From Spirochaetae bacterium HGW-Spirochaetae-1 (lineage in GTDB: Bacteria > Spirochaetota > UBA4802 > UBA5550): a stretch of 64,000 nt of DNA. This document shows positions 44,803 through 53,376 of this stretch, one piece after another (the stretch's first letter is position 1; the number at the start of each line of letters is the position of its first letter). The notes beneath the pieces were generated by a model, which was not told the DNA's origin, ran no database searches, and saw nothing but the letters and a program-made list of their open reading frames with translations. The position numbers and the translations under genes are program-made. The DNA is taken from the NCBI GenBank assembly GCA_002839375.1, contig PGXY01000003.1, positions 219,863 through 283,862 on the forward strand. Direction: 5' to 3'.

Positions 44803-47284
44803 GCTGAATTTCCTGCAGGGCCATTTCATGCTTGGGGTCAATGGTGAGAAGTTTTTTCCAGACGACATAGGCTTCCTTTTTCTTCTGAAGATTTTTCAGT
44901 GACAGGCCCGATACGACCAGGGCGCGGACAAAATTGCTCCTGAACTGCAGGGCCTTCTGGGCCGCCTGGTAGGCCATGGAAAAATTGCGCAGATGAAGAT
45001 AGGCTTCGGCCAGGTGGCACCACACATTGGCATCAATTTCATTTTTGCCCAGATACTCCTTCAAGTGCTCCACGGCGCGCGGATAGTTACCGGCGTTCAG
45101 GTAGCACTCTCCCACATAGAGGTGTGTTTTCTCATCGCTGGCGTCAATGGCCAGGGCCTTTTCCAGCTCCGTGACTGCCTCATCGTAACTGCCCTTCGAC
45201 AGGAGTTTGAATCCTTTTTCACGGAACAGAACCAGGTCACGGTACACGGGATCGATCTCCACTATCACCAGGGTCACATCGTCGCTCTGCTCGGTTCCCC
45301 GGGTAAACCCGTTCCATTCTTTCATGATTCTGTCCCTGACCTCACCGATAGAGAGATGGGCGGTTTCAGTCAATATATTCTTCAGCCTGCCGCTGCCGAA
45401 GCTTTCGCCTTCAGTGTTTTTCGCCTCGGACAGACCGTCGGTTAAGAGCAGCACCCTGTCGCCGAAATTGAGAATGTCCTGGCGGTCCTCATACATCTCG
45501 TTGGCTATATCCATGGCGCCCATGAACAATCCATTGGTATCCCACTCCTCCACCGTAAGTCCTTCCCGGCGGAGAACAAGGGGAAGTACATGCGATGCAT
45601 TGCCGTAGAAGACCTCGTAGGTGGGACCGATAACGAGAAAAAAGGCCGTGACAAAATCATCGGTCTTGATGGTTTTCATGAGTTCATTGTTCACATTGAC
45701 AAAAATATCCCGCGGGAAAAGCTGGGTCTGGATCGTCTCGGCAAAACTGATTTTGGCCAGGGCCGTAATAAAGGCTGCGGGCATTCCGTGTCCCGAGGCG
45801 TCGGCGATGAGCACTCCCACATGGCCGCCCTGCATCTGGAATATGTCAAAAAAGTCTCCTCCCACCTTCCCCATGGAACGGGACCAGGCCTCAACGGCAA
45901 TCCCTTCATGATAGAAGGGCGTCTGGGGGAGAATCCCGCGCTGGATATCGGCGGCCAGGTCAAGCTCCTGCTGCAACTCGTTATCGCGTTTTTCCATGCG
46001 GTTGAGGATGGAGTTTATCTCCTCGGTGCGTTCCTCGACGATATTTTCCAGGTTCTCGTTCAGGGATTCCAGTTCTTTTTTCAGATAATTAATCCTGTCG
46101 GCAAGACCCAGGGATATAAGGACAACCTCCATGAATGAAGAGGCCTGCATCCCCCACTGCGTGACCATGTTATCGGGAATCAGGGCAAAGGACTTAAGTC
46201 CGTGAAGAACAACCATGACCCAGAAAAAACTCCAGGCTATGGCGTAAAAGCGCGCCGGCTTGAATCCCTTCTTCAGGACCTTCACCAGGGAGATGGAAAC
46301 CAGCAGGGCCGTCATAAAAGTGATGGAAATGGCCCCCATCATCATGATGCGGTAATTCAGGAAAAAGGAAAAGGGAACAAATATGATAAGCAACATGATC
46401 AGGACGAGAAAAATCTCGTTCATCCTGGGGATAGTACGCTCCATCTCCAGGAAGGTGCGGCAGAAATTAAGGGCGAAGATGATTGACAGCAGGATGAAAA
46501 AGACCAGGTTGTTGTTGGCCCACCACTGCGATCCAGGCCATAAATACTGGGCTGCAAGGCCGTTCAGGCTCAGCTGGAACATGAGAAAAAAGGCATAATA
46601 CAGGACATAAAAAAGATAGCTCATATCCCGAATAGAGCAAAACAGAAAAAGGTTGTAGATGAGCATCACCAGTATGGCGCCGTAATAAATCCCCTGCAGG
46701 ACGTTTTCCCTTGTCACATTATAAAAAAAAACGTCGGGAGTCCACAGGTGCATGGACAGGTTCATGGAGCTCTCCGTGGTCACCCTGAGAATATAGGTGG
46801 TCCCGGCTCCGGCCTTTTCTGTGCAGCGGAACACCCAGTTGCGGTAATCCACCTCTCGTTCGCGGAAGGGGCGCATCTTTCCCCCCGTTCTTGATTCGAG
46901 TATAGTACCCCGGTCGTCAACACGGTAGAGCCTGATATCGTCGAGAAGGGGATAGGCCGTTTCCAGCAGGAACGTGACGTCGGAGCCGGTTCGGTTTTCC
47001 ACCCTGAACCGGACCCAGTAGGCGGAACTGGTGAAACCGAAGGACGGAGAAATCTGTTTTTTCATGACGAACAGGGAGGATATTTCCGGCCTGAGGACCT
47101 GATCGATGGTGAGAGTTTTCTTTCCGTCCTCCAGCATTTCAAAACCGGTACCGATGTCCAGTTTTTTAAAATCTGGATCGATTATAAAGACATTATCAGC
47201 CTGGAGATGCCGGGCTGATAAAAAAAAGAGCAGAAGACAAAACCCAATGATGTGCGCGTATCTTTTTCTCATCATACCATTCAT
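44777..47284 (-). CDS. 7TMR-DISM receptor with SpoIIE phosphatase and TPR tail
   Basis: The 835-residue protein has a signal peptide (to about residue 29), a periplasmic 7TMR-DISMED2 beta-sandwich (about 35-180), seven membrane helices (about 195-405), a coiled coil (about 410-465), a PP2C/SpoIIE domain (about 475-675, with GGDFFDIFQ and IADASGHGMPAAFITALAK holding metal-binding Asp residues) and three to four TPRs (about 690-825). It would sense an extracellular ligand, dephosphorylate a Ser/Thr-phosphorylated partner such as an anti-anti-sigma factor, and recruit partners through TPRs. This architecture is common in Leptospira and related spirochaetes. Confidence 0.88.
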   Translation of the reverse strand: MNGMMRKRYAHIIGFCLLLFFLSARHLQADNVFIIDPDFKKLDIGTGFEMLEDGKKTLTIDQVLRPEISSLFVMKKQISPSFGFTSSAYWVRFRVENRTGSDVTFLLETAYPLLDDIRLYRVDDRGTILESRTGGKMRPFREREVDYRNWVFRCTEKAGAGTTYILRVTTESSMNLSMHLWTPDVFFYNVTRENVLQGIYYGAILVMLIYNLFLFCSIRDMSYLFYVLYYAFFLMFQLSLNGLAAQYLWPGSQWWANNNLVFFILLSIIFALNFCRTFLEMERTIPRMNEIFLVLIMLLIIFVPFSFFLNYRIMMMGAISITFMTALLVSISLVKVLKKGFKPARFYAIAWSFFWVMVVLHGLKSFALIPDNMVTQWGMQASSFMEVVLISLGLADRINYLKKELESLNENLENIVEERTEEINSILNRMEKRDNELQQELDLAADIQRGILPQTPFYHEGIAVEAWSRSMGKVGGDFFDIFQMQGGHVGVLIADASGHGMPAAFITALAKISFAETIQTQLFPRDIFVNVNNELMKTIKTDDFVTAFFLVIGPTYEVFYGNASHVLPLVLRREGLTVEEWDTNGLFMGAMDIANEMYEDRQDILNFGDRVLLLTDGLSEAKNTEGESFGSGRLKNILTETAHLSIGEVRDRIMKEWNGFTRGTEQSDDVTLVIVEIDPVYRDLVLFREKGFKLLSKGSYDEAVTELEKALAIDASDEKTHLYVGECYLNAGNYPRAVEHLKEYLGKNEIDANVWCHLAEAYLHLRNFSMAYQAAQKALQFRSNFVRALVVSGLSLKNLQKKKEAYVVWKKLLTIDPKHEMALQEIQHVQDEFGK

Positions 47285-47618
47285 ATGGATCAGTATCGCC
47301 GATACTGTCCTGAAAAACTCCCTTGGCGGTATTCTTCAGGAGCGGAAACTCCCGGCTTTTAGCTTGTTCCTTCATATTTGCAAATATTACACATCCTGTC
47401 AATGTATTTATGGGCACCTCTAAAAATTAGGTTTTTCATTAACAATAAGTAATAAAGGAGCTTCCGATTCACGGCATGAAACGATTTTTTAAGCAATATA
47501 TTCTACATTAATTTATCGGTTCATCCGATAAATGTAAAAGATACGCGAAATCTCAGGCTGACATGGCCGTTTGCCGTGAAGCGGAAGACCGCAAGAATTT
47601 ACATGTGAGGGGTTTATT

Positions 47619-48473
47619 ATGAATTCCATCTCTGTCCCGACAGAAGCTGTCACCATATACAATAATGCGCTGGAGCTTTCCACCAGGGGTGACCTGGCAA
47701 CAGCGCTTGCCGAATACCGGCGGGCAATCGACATCTATCCCGGATTCGTCGAGGCCTATAACAATATCGGCGAAATACATTCCGGCATGGGGAACAGCGA
47801 CCTGGCCGTTTCGGCCTACCTGCAGGCCCTGACAATAGAGAAGCATTACCGGGTCCTCCTGAATATCGGCGTGGAGTACTACAACTCGGGACGGCCCGAA
47901 AAGGCGCTCCAGTATTTCCTCGATTCCCTGACAATGAAACCCGATTTTCTCGAAGGGAACTATTATGCCGGGCTCATATTCTATGACGATAAGAAATACA
48001 AGGAAGCTGAAACCTACCTGGGCAGGGTCATCAACATCGACATGAAGCATATGAAGGCCAATTATATACTGTCCTACATTTACTACGAATGGAAACAGTA
48101 CGAAAAGGTCCTGGCATGTCTGGACAATATAAAGGACACCGCCGACGATAAGTCCTTTATCAAGAAATACTACGGCTTCTGCTGCTATTATCTGGGACGC
48201 TTCACTGAGGCCGTGGACTATCTCACGGAAGCCCTGGAATCACAGCCCCGATACGCAAAATTCAAGACCTATCTTCAGAATCTCACGTATGAAAGCAAGG
48301 TAAAAGAAGTCGGCGACGTGGAAAAGGCCATAAAGGAACTGGAGAAAAACATGCTGGGAGAACGGCCCGCCGTATCGGAAATCTCCCGGCTCAGCATGCT
48401 CTACATCTTCAAAGGCCAGAACAAGAAGGCCGAGAAGCTCCTCATGAACTACAAGGCGAAGATAGCGTCGTAA
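47619..48473 (+). CDS. TPR-repeat protein
   Basis: The 284-residue protein is built of about seven TPR units from residue 8 to 275 (for example ALELSTRGDLATALAEYRRAIDIYPGFVEAYNNIGEIHSGMGNSDLAVSAYLQALTIEK). There is no signal peptide or membrane segment, so it is probably cytoplasmic. The ATG at 47619 follows GTGAGGGG. It is divergent from the 7TM phosphatase gene, which itself carries TPRs. A binding role in a shared signalling complex is possible but not shown. A GC hairpin repeat follows its stop. Confidence 0.82.
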   Translation: MNSISVPTEAVTIYNNALELSTRGDLATALAEYRRAIDIYPGFVEAYNNIGEIHSGMGNSDLAVSAYLQALTIEKHYRVLLNIGVEYYNSGRPEKALQYFLDSLTMKPDFLEGNYYAGLIFYDDKKYKEAETYLGRVINIDMKHMKANYILSYIYYEWKQYEKVLACLDNIKDTADDKSFIKKYYGFCCYYLGRFTEAVDYLTEALESQPRYAKFKTYLQNLTYESKVKEVGDVEKAIKELEKNMLGERPAVSEISRLSMLYIFKGQNKKAEKLLMNYKAKIAS

Positions 48474-48477
48474 GACC

Positions 48478-48530
48478 TCACCCCGGCTCCGCCGCGCCCT
48501 CTCCCAAAGGAGAGGGCTGTCTGCAAGATA
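48478..48530. repeat. GC repeat with CCCTCTCC hairpin after TPR gene
   Basis: CTCACCCCGGCTCCGCCGCG is followed by CCCTCTCC-CAAA-GGAGAGGG, an 8-bp stem. It lies directly after the TPR stop and may terminate transcription; the pattern is that of dispersed GC-rich repeats. Confidence 0.55.
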
Positions 48531-48599
48531 CCAGTTGAGGTAAATAAAAGGACTGAAGACAGGCAATATCTGTGGCGTCACGGATATTATTCAGCATTA

Positions 48600-49067
48600 T
48601 TATAATCTATATCTTACTGGAATATCCATCCTTACTTTAATTTTTTGGCCCTTATATAACCCAGGTGAAAATTTTTGTTGTTTTAATGTAGAGATAGTTG
48701 CCTCACTGAATTCCTGATGTAGTTTTCTTTCAGAATTTTCAGTCACATTTTTATTGAAATATATTTTTAATATTTCAACATCATCAACTGTTCCGTCCTT
48801 AGTAATAGTTGTCATGGTAAATACTTTAGCTTCGACATTCATTTCTTTTGCTAATTTAGGATATGACAACTTAATTTGACTTAAAAGTTTGGGCAAAATA
48901 ATTGGGCCATTTTCATTAGCAACTACTCGCTTAATATTATCATTAAATTCAATTTTATCAAGATCGATTATTTTCTTTTCGGAACACGACAAGATAACGG
49001 TAAAAATAATTATACTAATTGGTAATACTTTAAACCAAAACGTAATGATTTTATACTCAATAGTCAT
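48600..49067 (-). CDS. Lipoprotein with TonB C-terminal-like domain
   Basis: The 155-residue protein has a hydrophobic N-terminus ending in a lipobox (FTVILSC, about residues 22-28), and a TonB-type C-terminal domain: YPKLAKEMNVEAKVFTMTTITKDGTVDDVEILK and ATISTLKQQKFSPGLYKGQKIKVRMDIPVRYRL. TonB C-domains bind outer-membrane receptor boxes. Here the domain is on a lipid anchor with no room for the usual periplasm-spanning linker, so a role in energy transfer is unlikely. The gene is strongly AT-rich compared with the flanking genes. Confidence 0.78.
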   Translation of the reverse strand: MTIEYKIITFWFKVLPISIIIFTVILSCSEKKIIDLDKIEFNDNIKRVVANENGPIILPKLLSQIKLSYPKLAKEMNVEAKVFTMTTITKDGTVDDVEILKIYFNKNVTENSERKLHQEFSEATISTLKQQKFSPGLYKGQKIKVRMDIPVRYRL

Positions 49068-49110
49068 ATTGCTTTCCTGAATAAAAGTTATGATCTATTC
49101 CCCATTCAGA

Positions 49111-49323
49111 CCGGTCATGGACGACCGGGCTGCTGTGTCGCACGCGAGGATGGCACACGATGTGCCTCCACAGCGTGCTCTGAGTGAGTTACCTGAAACC
49201 TTATGTCTTAGCCCGTCGCGGCCAGCGACCGCCGGGGAGGTCGAGGAGGGGGCGGCGAGGCCCCCTCTTCGTTCCATAAGTCCCGGGAAACCGGGATACC
49301 TCACCCGGCCGGTGATTCCGGCC
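49111..49323. other. GC-rich block of six successive hairpins
   Basis: Between two AT-rich genes lies a GC-rich stretch with six stems: CCGGTC/GACCGG (49111-49128); nested GCACGC/GCGTGC plus GGCACA/TGTGCC (49140-49178); GTCGC/GCGAC (49215-49229); a 12-bp stem with one G-U (49242-49253 with 49260-49271); TCCCGG-GAAA-CCGGGA (49281-49296), closed by a GNRA tetraloop; and GGCCGG/CCGGCC (49307-49323). ORFs across it have no recognisable protein features. It could be a structured RNA or a dispersed structured repeat. Confidence 0.6.
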
Positions 49324-49347
49324 ACATCTATCCAACAGAATATAATT

Positions 49348-49839
49348 CTATTTATTTTCCACTCGTTTCTTCAGCGCCTCATTCATCAATGTAAAACCCT
49401 CGACCGTTGAGTCAAAACTGAAAAAAGGAACCAGAATGCCATAAAATTTTTCTTTTTGAATGAGTTGTGTTTTACCGGTACCAATCGATTTAACCTGAAA
49501 AGTATGCCGCCCGGTAAAAATCCCCGGCATCAACAGCCTGCCTTCCCAGCGTAATACATTATACTCTTTAAACAAAATGATCTTTGGTGTGAAGACGACA
49601 GGATTACTTCCCTTTGTTTGGAATGTAACTTCGATAGTATTCCCTGTTTTTATAATTCCTGTTGCCTTTCGAATAAAAGGATTCCATTCCGGATACTTAT
49701 CAAAATCAATCAGCACGTTCCAGACCTTATCAACCGGAGCATTTATTACAATGTCTGTTTTGATGCTTTTTTTCCCCAGCAATAAAAGAGGGAGAACGAT
49801 GAACACGAGCAGCAGAATTACGATTGGTACCTTTTTCAT
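49348..49839 (-). CDS. SRPBCC (START-like) family protein with membrane anchor
   Basis: The 163-residue protein begins with a membrane helix (VPIVILLLVFIVLPLLLLG, residues 4-22), followed by the SRPBCC fold: IKTDIVINAPVDKVWNVLIDFDKYPEWNPFI, the conserved opening of polyketide-cyclase/START-like proteins, and LRWEGRLLMPGIFTGRHTFQVKSIG. The fold has a deep cavity for hydrophobic ligands. The anchor puts the cavity outside the cytoplasm if the helix is a signal anchor. Ligand unknown. It ends 32 bp before the hypothetical lipoprotein gene upstream in transcription. Confidence 0.82.
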   Translation of the reverse strand: MKKVPIVILLLVFIVLPLLLLGKKSIKTDIVINAPVDKVWNVLIDFDKYPEWNPFIRKATGIIKTGNTIEVTFQTKGSNPVVFTPKIILFKEYNVLRWEGRLLMPGIFTGRHTFQVKSIGTGKTQLIQKEKFYGILVPFFSFDSTVEGFTLMNEALKKRVENK

Positions 49840-49870
49840 GCAATTACACCTCTCTGGTTGAAACCGGTTC

Positions 49871-50335
49871 CTACAGTCCGGTCAGATCAAACTTCCAGTA
49901 TGGCCCTTCCTTCACAAAGGAAAAGCGGACGCCCGAAGCGACGCTCATAATGACATGATCGCCCTGTTGCTCGCGGCTGACGATATCGGACCGGAGTGCC
50001 TGCCCCATCGGGCCCTTGTTTTGCGTGACAATGTAGAGGGAGCAGAAATCATCGGGAGTAATCGTTTCCAGACGCTCGCGGGGAATGCCGTACAGGGCCG
50101 ATATCCCGCTTTTCTGCTCTTCGCTCATGGTGGAAATATGGGCGATAATTTTTTTCATCTTTGCCAGGCTGTCCCTGGAGATAATTTTTTTTAAAAGAAC
50201 GGCGTCCTGCGATGCGAAGGCCCTGCGGAGATCATGGAAGGAATCCTCGGGTGTCAGGGGACCACCGGATACGCACGATATGAAGATAGTCAGGACGGCA
50301 ACCCACAGTCCTGCCTGTTTTCTCAATAAATACAT
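49871..50335 (-). CDS. Hypothetical lipoprotein
   Basis: The 154-residue protein has a lipoprotein signal (VAVLTIFISC, Cys21) and a small globular part beginning PEDSFHDLRRAFASQDAVLLKKIISRDSLAKMKK and ending with strands VIMSVASGVRFSFVKEGPYWKFDLTGL. The pattern of a helical pair followed by strands and a final W-x-F is like DUF4878/NTF2-type lipoproteins, but this is only a resemblance. Its start overlaps the panC stop by 13 bp, so the two are probably co-translated. Confidence 0.68.
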   Translation of the reverse strand: MYLLRKQAGLWVAVLTIFISCVSGGPLTPEDSFHDLRRAFASQDAVLLKKIISRDSLAKMKKIIAHISTMSEEQKSGISALYGIPRERLETITPDDFCSLYIVTQNKGPMGQALRSDIVSREQQGDHVIMSVASGVRFSFVKEGPYWKFDLTGL

Positions 50336-51192
50336 GTTACCCCGTCTCCCTTTATTTCTATTATCATATTATCGATAAGCCTCGTGGCGCCGAAAAAAGA
50401 CGCAATGGCAATCACCGACTTTTCGGCCATCTTACTGACGGGCTGCAGATCCGCGTAGCTCACGGCAGTGATGTAATCGATGGACCGGGGATTTCCCGAG
50501 GCGATGATTTTCCCCATTTCAGCTCGTATGGTTTCCCAGCGCCGCTCCCCCGTCTTCAGCATTTCTTCGGCTTTCTGAAGGCCCCGGTAAATGACCAGGG
50601 CGCTTTTCCGCTCGGCTTCCTTCAAATGCTTGTTGCGGGAACTCATGGCCAGGCCGCCCTCCTCACGCACTGTGGGAGAGATGATGATCTTCACGGGGAA
50701 GTTCAGATCGAAAACCATTTTCTCGATGGACACGGCCTGCTGAATATCCTTCTGGCCGAAAACAGACACGTCGGGCTGTATGATATTAAAGAGCTTGCCC
50801 ACCACGGTAAACACGCCGCGGAAATGGCCGGGGCGCGCCGAGCCGCAGAGGTGGTCGGTAAAAATATCCATGTCGATATAGGTTTTCCGGTCGCTGTATA
50901 TTTCCTTCTCGTCGGGAACGAACACCAGATCAACACCGGCCTCGCGGGCCAGCTTAAAATCACGTTCCAGGTCTATTGGATATGCATCAAAATCCTTCGG
51001 GTCATTAAACTGCATGCGGTTGACGAAAATGCTCATGACCTGGTACCGTGTATGCTTCCGCGACTCTCTCACCAGGCTCAGATGCCCCTCGTGGAGAAAG
51101 CCCATGGTTGGGACGAATCCAATGCTGAGTCCCCTGATCCTGGCCTCGCTGATCTTTTCACGAACCTCTGCTATGGAATATACAATATCCAT
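50323..51192 (-). CDS. panC: Pantoate-beta-alanine ligase
   Basis: The 289-residue enzyme shows VPTMGFLHEGHLSLVRES (ATP-binding HxGH, about residues 27-44), IFVNRMQFNDPKDFDAYP, FGQKDIQQ and the KMSKS-like SSRNKHL. PanC joins pantoate and beta-alanine with ATP to give pantothenate, the CoA precursor. Where the usual sequence is VNPxQF, this protein has VNRMQF. No panB or panD is nearby. The hypothetical lipoprotein gene overlaps its end. Confidence 0.94.
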   Translation of the reverse strand: MDIVYSIAEVREKISEARIRGLSIGFVPTMGFLHEGHLSLVRESRKHTRYQVMSIFVNRMQFNDPKDFDAYPIDLERDFKLAREAGVDLVFVPDEKEIYSDRKTYIDMDIFTDHLCGSARPGHFRGVFTVVGKLFNIIQPDVSVFGQKDIQQAVSIEKMVFDLNFPVKIIISPTVREEGGLAMSSRNKHLKEAERKSALVIYRGLQKAEEMLKTGERRWETIRAEMGKIIASGNPRSIDYITAVSYADLQPVSKMAEKSVIAIASFFGATRLIDNMIIEIKGDGVTCIY

Positions 51193-51262
51193 GGACGAGC
51201 TCCTCTGATAATTTATTCACGTTCCCGCACATCATGATCGCCGCCGGCTATGCCCGTGTCAA

Positions 51263-52123
51263 TTAAAAAGAATCAGACCGGGATTTTTTCGCCGCCAGGA
51301 TCATCATGTCTCCCAAGCTGAAGTGCTTTGCGGTAAAATCGGCGGTTTTTCTCAACCACGAACCGGGCTTCCCTGCACCGCTGCCGTAGGTCTCCCGGGC
51401 CAGAATGGAAAACCCGTTTTTCTCCAGAAGCTTTTTCATGCTTGAACGGGAGAAATAATACAGGTGTTCGGGAAAATTATAAAAACGCCATGCGCTTCCG
51501 AAAAACTTCATGAAGTTAAGGCCGCCGGCACGGCACGTGGAGATATACAGCCTGCCGCCAGGGGCCAGCTCCCTGCTTATCTTTTCAAGGAAGAGGTGGG
51601 GATGATGAAGATGCTCGATGCTCGCCCAGAGGGTTATAACGTCAAAGGGACCGTCGAAGGCGGCATCGAGATAATCACCCCTGACCACATTGAGTCCCCC
51701 ACTGCGGGCGAATTCCACACACTCATGGGATATATCTATGCCTCGGGCGTCCCAGCCCCGGTCCTTCATGAACCCGACAAAATAACCCGCGGCGCAGCCG
51801 ATATCGAGGCACCTCTTCTCGCCATCCAGGCCCTGCTCAAATCCAAAAAAACCCAGGTCTTCCAGATTCAGCGTAAAAACCCGTTCGATCTCCCGTTTCA
51901 GTTCCGGTGAAAAATAGTTATTATATCCCCTCTCGGTACGCCGGGTAAAATACTCGGCTCCGTAATATTTCCCTATTTCTTCCTCTCCGGGCCGCGGATT
52001 GATGTACTGCAGACCGCAGCTTCGGCATTGAACGAGCTGAAACCGCTCGCCGTCGCGGGAGGCCTTCTCAAAGAGTTTTTTTGTATTATCATTTTCACAT
52101 ATAATGCATGAAATCGTTTCCAT
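51263..52123 (-). CDS. Class I SAM-dependent methyltransferase with N-terminal zinc ribbon
   Basis: The 286-residue protein opens with a four-Cys ribbon (CIIC at residues 6-9 and CRSC at about 33-36, followed by GLQYINPRP), the pattern found in Methyltransf_23-type proteins of surface-sugar loci. The SAM-binding motif I is CLDIGCAAGYFVGFMKDRG, with IDISHECVEFAR and VITLWASIEHLHHPHLFLEKISRELAPGGRLYI. Substrate unknown: lipid, sugar or small molecule. It is upstream of panC with a 70-bp gap. Both have a similar base composition. Confidence 0.83.
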   Translation of the reverse strand: METISCIICENDNTKKLFEKASRDGERFQLVQCRSCGLQYINPRPGEEEIGKYYGAEYFTRRTERGYNNYFSPELKREIERVFTLNLEDLGFFGFEQGLDGEKRCLDIGCAAGYFVGFMKDRGWDARGIDISHECVEFARSGGLNVVRGDYLDAAFDGPFDVITLWASIEHLHHPHLFLEKISRELAPGGRLYISTCRAGGLNFMKFFGSAWRFYNFPEHLYYFSRSSMKKLLEKNGFSILARETYGSGAGKPGSWLRKTADFTAKHFSLGDMMILAAKKSRSDSF

Positions 52124-52280
52124 CTTTACCTGTGCCGCCTTTTGATGTGTTCAGCAATTGCATCTTTATATGTAAATCAACGGAGACGTCAAATATTATT
52201 CTTGAAAAAATCCCCTCATTGGGATAAAGTCAATATCAACGATCAAAACGATTGCCTTTTCAACAAGGGAGAGCCACACA

Positions 52281-53348
52281 GTGCTGGAGAGTTCAAATAA
52301 AATAATTCAGATCTCAAAATACCAAGACCTTTCCGAGACACTGAAGGGTATAATAACAAAGCACGGGATGGATATTGCCGACGATTACAGCAACCTTCAT
52401 TCCATTGACATGATAAAGAAGGGCATCGGGCAGACCGGAAACACCAGTTTCATGCGGAGCGAGCTTGTGCGTTTCATCAGGGAAACAGGCTTCCCTTTTC
52501 TGTTCATCATGGATTATAAGATCGATACCGGTGTGGGTAAGCAGCTGGATCCTGACGGGATGAAGCTCCTGCGTACTTTACTCATCTCCTGCATCATCCT
52601 TGCCCGGGGCGCGGGATTCGAAAAGCTCCGCGGGAATTTTCTCCTCCTTGCGGAAAAGAACGATCTGGCCCGGGCACGACAGATAGAATCGGACCCGCTG
52701 CGCATCCTCAAGATACTCTCCACCTCGGATAAAATCGTAAATTCCTTTATCAATGAGCTTAAAAGCAACTCTTACCACTTCAATCAGCTTTTTTATATCA
52801 GGGCCATGAGCACCGAAAGTTCCGTCAACGACATCCATGTCGTCATGGACACCATGATCAAAGCCATATACGCCCGGAAACATCTAAAAAGATTGAAGGA
52901 AACCAAAGCGTCTATCAACACGGGGGACTATGAGGCTGCAAAGGTGCTTTACCGCCTCGATGATAAAAAGGTATATATCGACGGTGAAATAAAAACGGTT
53001 AAGAGCGGCAGCATGAATCAGCTGGAGAGCAACCAGTTCTATGTAATGGGCCATTGGGTGAATAAAACCCTCATAGAAACGGCAGATAAGGTTATAATCG
53101 CTGTCAGGAAGGGACTGGGCACGGAGAAGGTCTTCGCCGGAGATGATGCCATCATTATAAACCTGACGGATAAATGCATTGTGGACTCGACGCTGACGCC
53201 GTCACTTATACAGATCCTGACCAAGGACCTGGGAAGCTTCAGCAATATCACCATCAACATCACTGAATCGAATAACGCCGTTCTTTCCCAGGCAAAGGGA
53301 TACAACCTGCTGAAAAAATCCCTTCACCTCATAAGGGAACATCAATAA
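52281..53348 (+). CDS. Unrecognised 355-residue protein
   Basis: The frame starts at GTG 52281 with a weak GGGAGAG Shine-Dalgarno 9-13 nt upstream. No signal peptide or long hydrophobic run is visible, so it is probably cytoplasmic. Residues 70-80 (FPFLFIMDYKI) resemble a buried strand ending in an acidic residue, as in receiver-like domains, but the later receiver landmarks are not evident. A helical middle (about 100-215) ends in a basic stretch (RKHLKRLKETKAS). The C-terminal part (TADKVIIAVRKGLGTEKVFAGDDAIIINLTDK) looks alpha/beta. It is convergent with dnaE and not in an operon. Confidence 0.7.
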   Translation: MLESSNKIIQISKYQDLSETLKGIITKHGMDIADDYSNLHSIDMIKKGIGQTGNTSFMRSELVRFIRETGFPFLFIMDYKIDTGVGKQLDPDGMKLLRTLLISCIILARGAGFEKLRGNFLLLAEKNDLARARQIESDPLRILKILSTSDKIVNSFINELKSNSYHFNQLFYIRAMSTESSVNDIHVVMDTMIKAIYARKHLKRLKETKASINTGDYEAAKVLYRLDDKKVYIDGEIKTVKSGSMNQLESNQFYVMGHWVNKTLIETADKVIIAVRKGLGTEKVFAGDDAIIINLTDKCIVDSTLTPSLIQILTKDLGSFSNITINITESNNAVLSQAKGYNLLKKSLHLIREHQ

Positions 53349-53376
53349 ATTGTTATTTGAATATTCCCCGACACCT

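Noticed and set aside
49090-49410. Overlapping ORFs of 76 and 106 codons on both strands
   Set aside because: They lie across the six-hairpin GC block. Frame openness follows from the high GC content, and no start signal or domain is visible.
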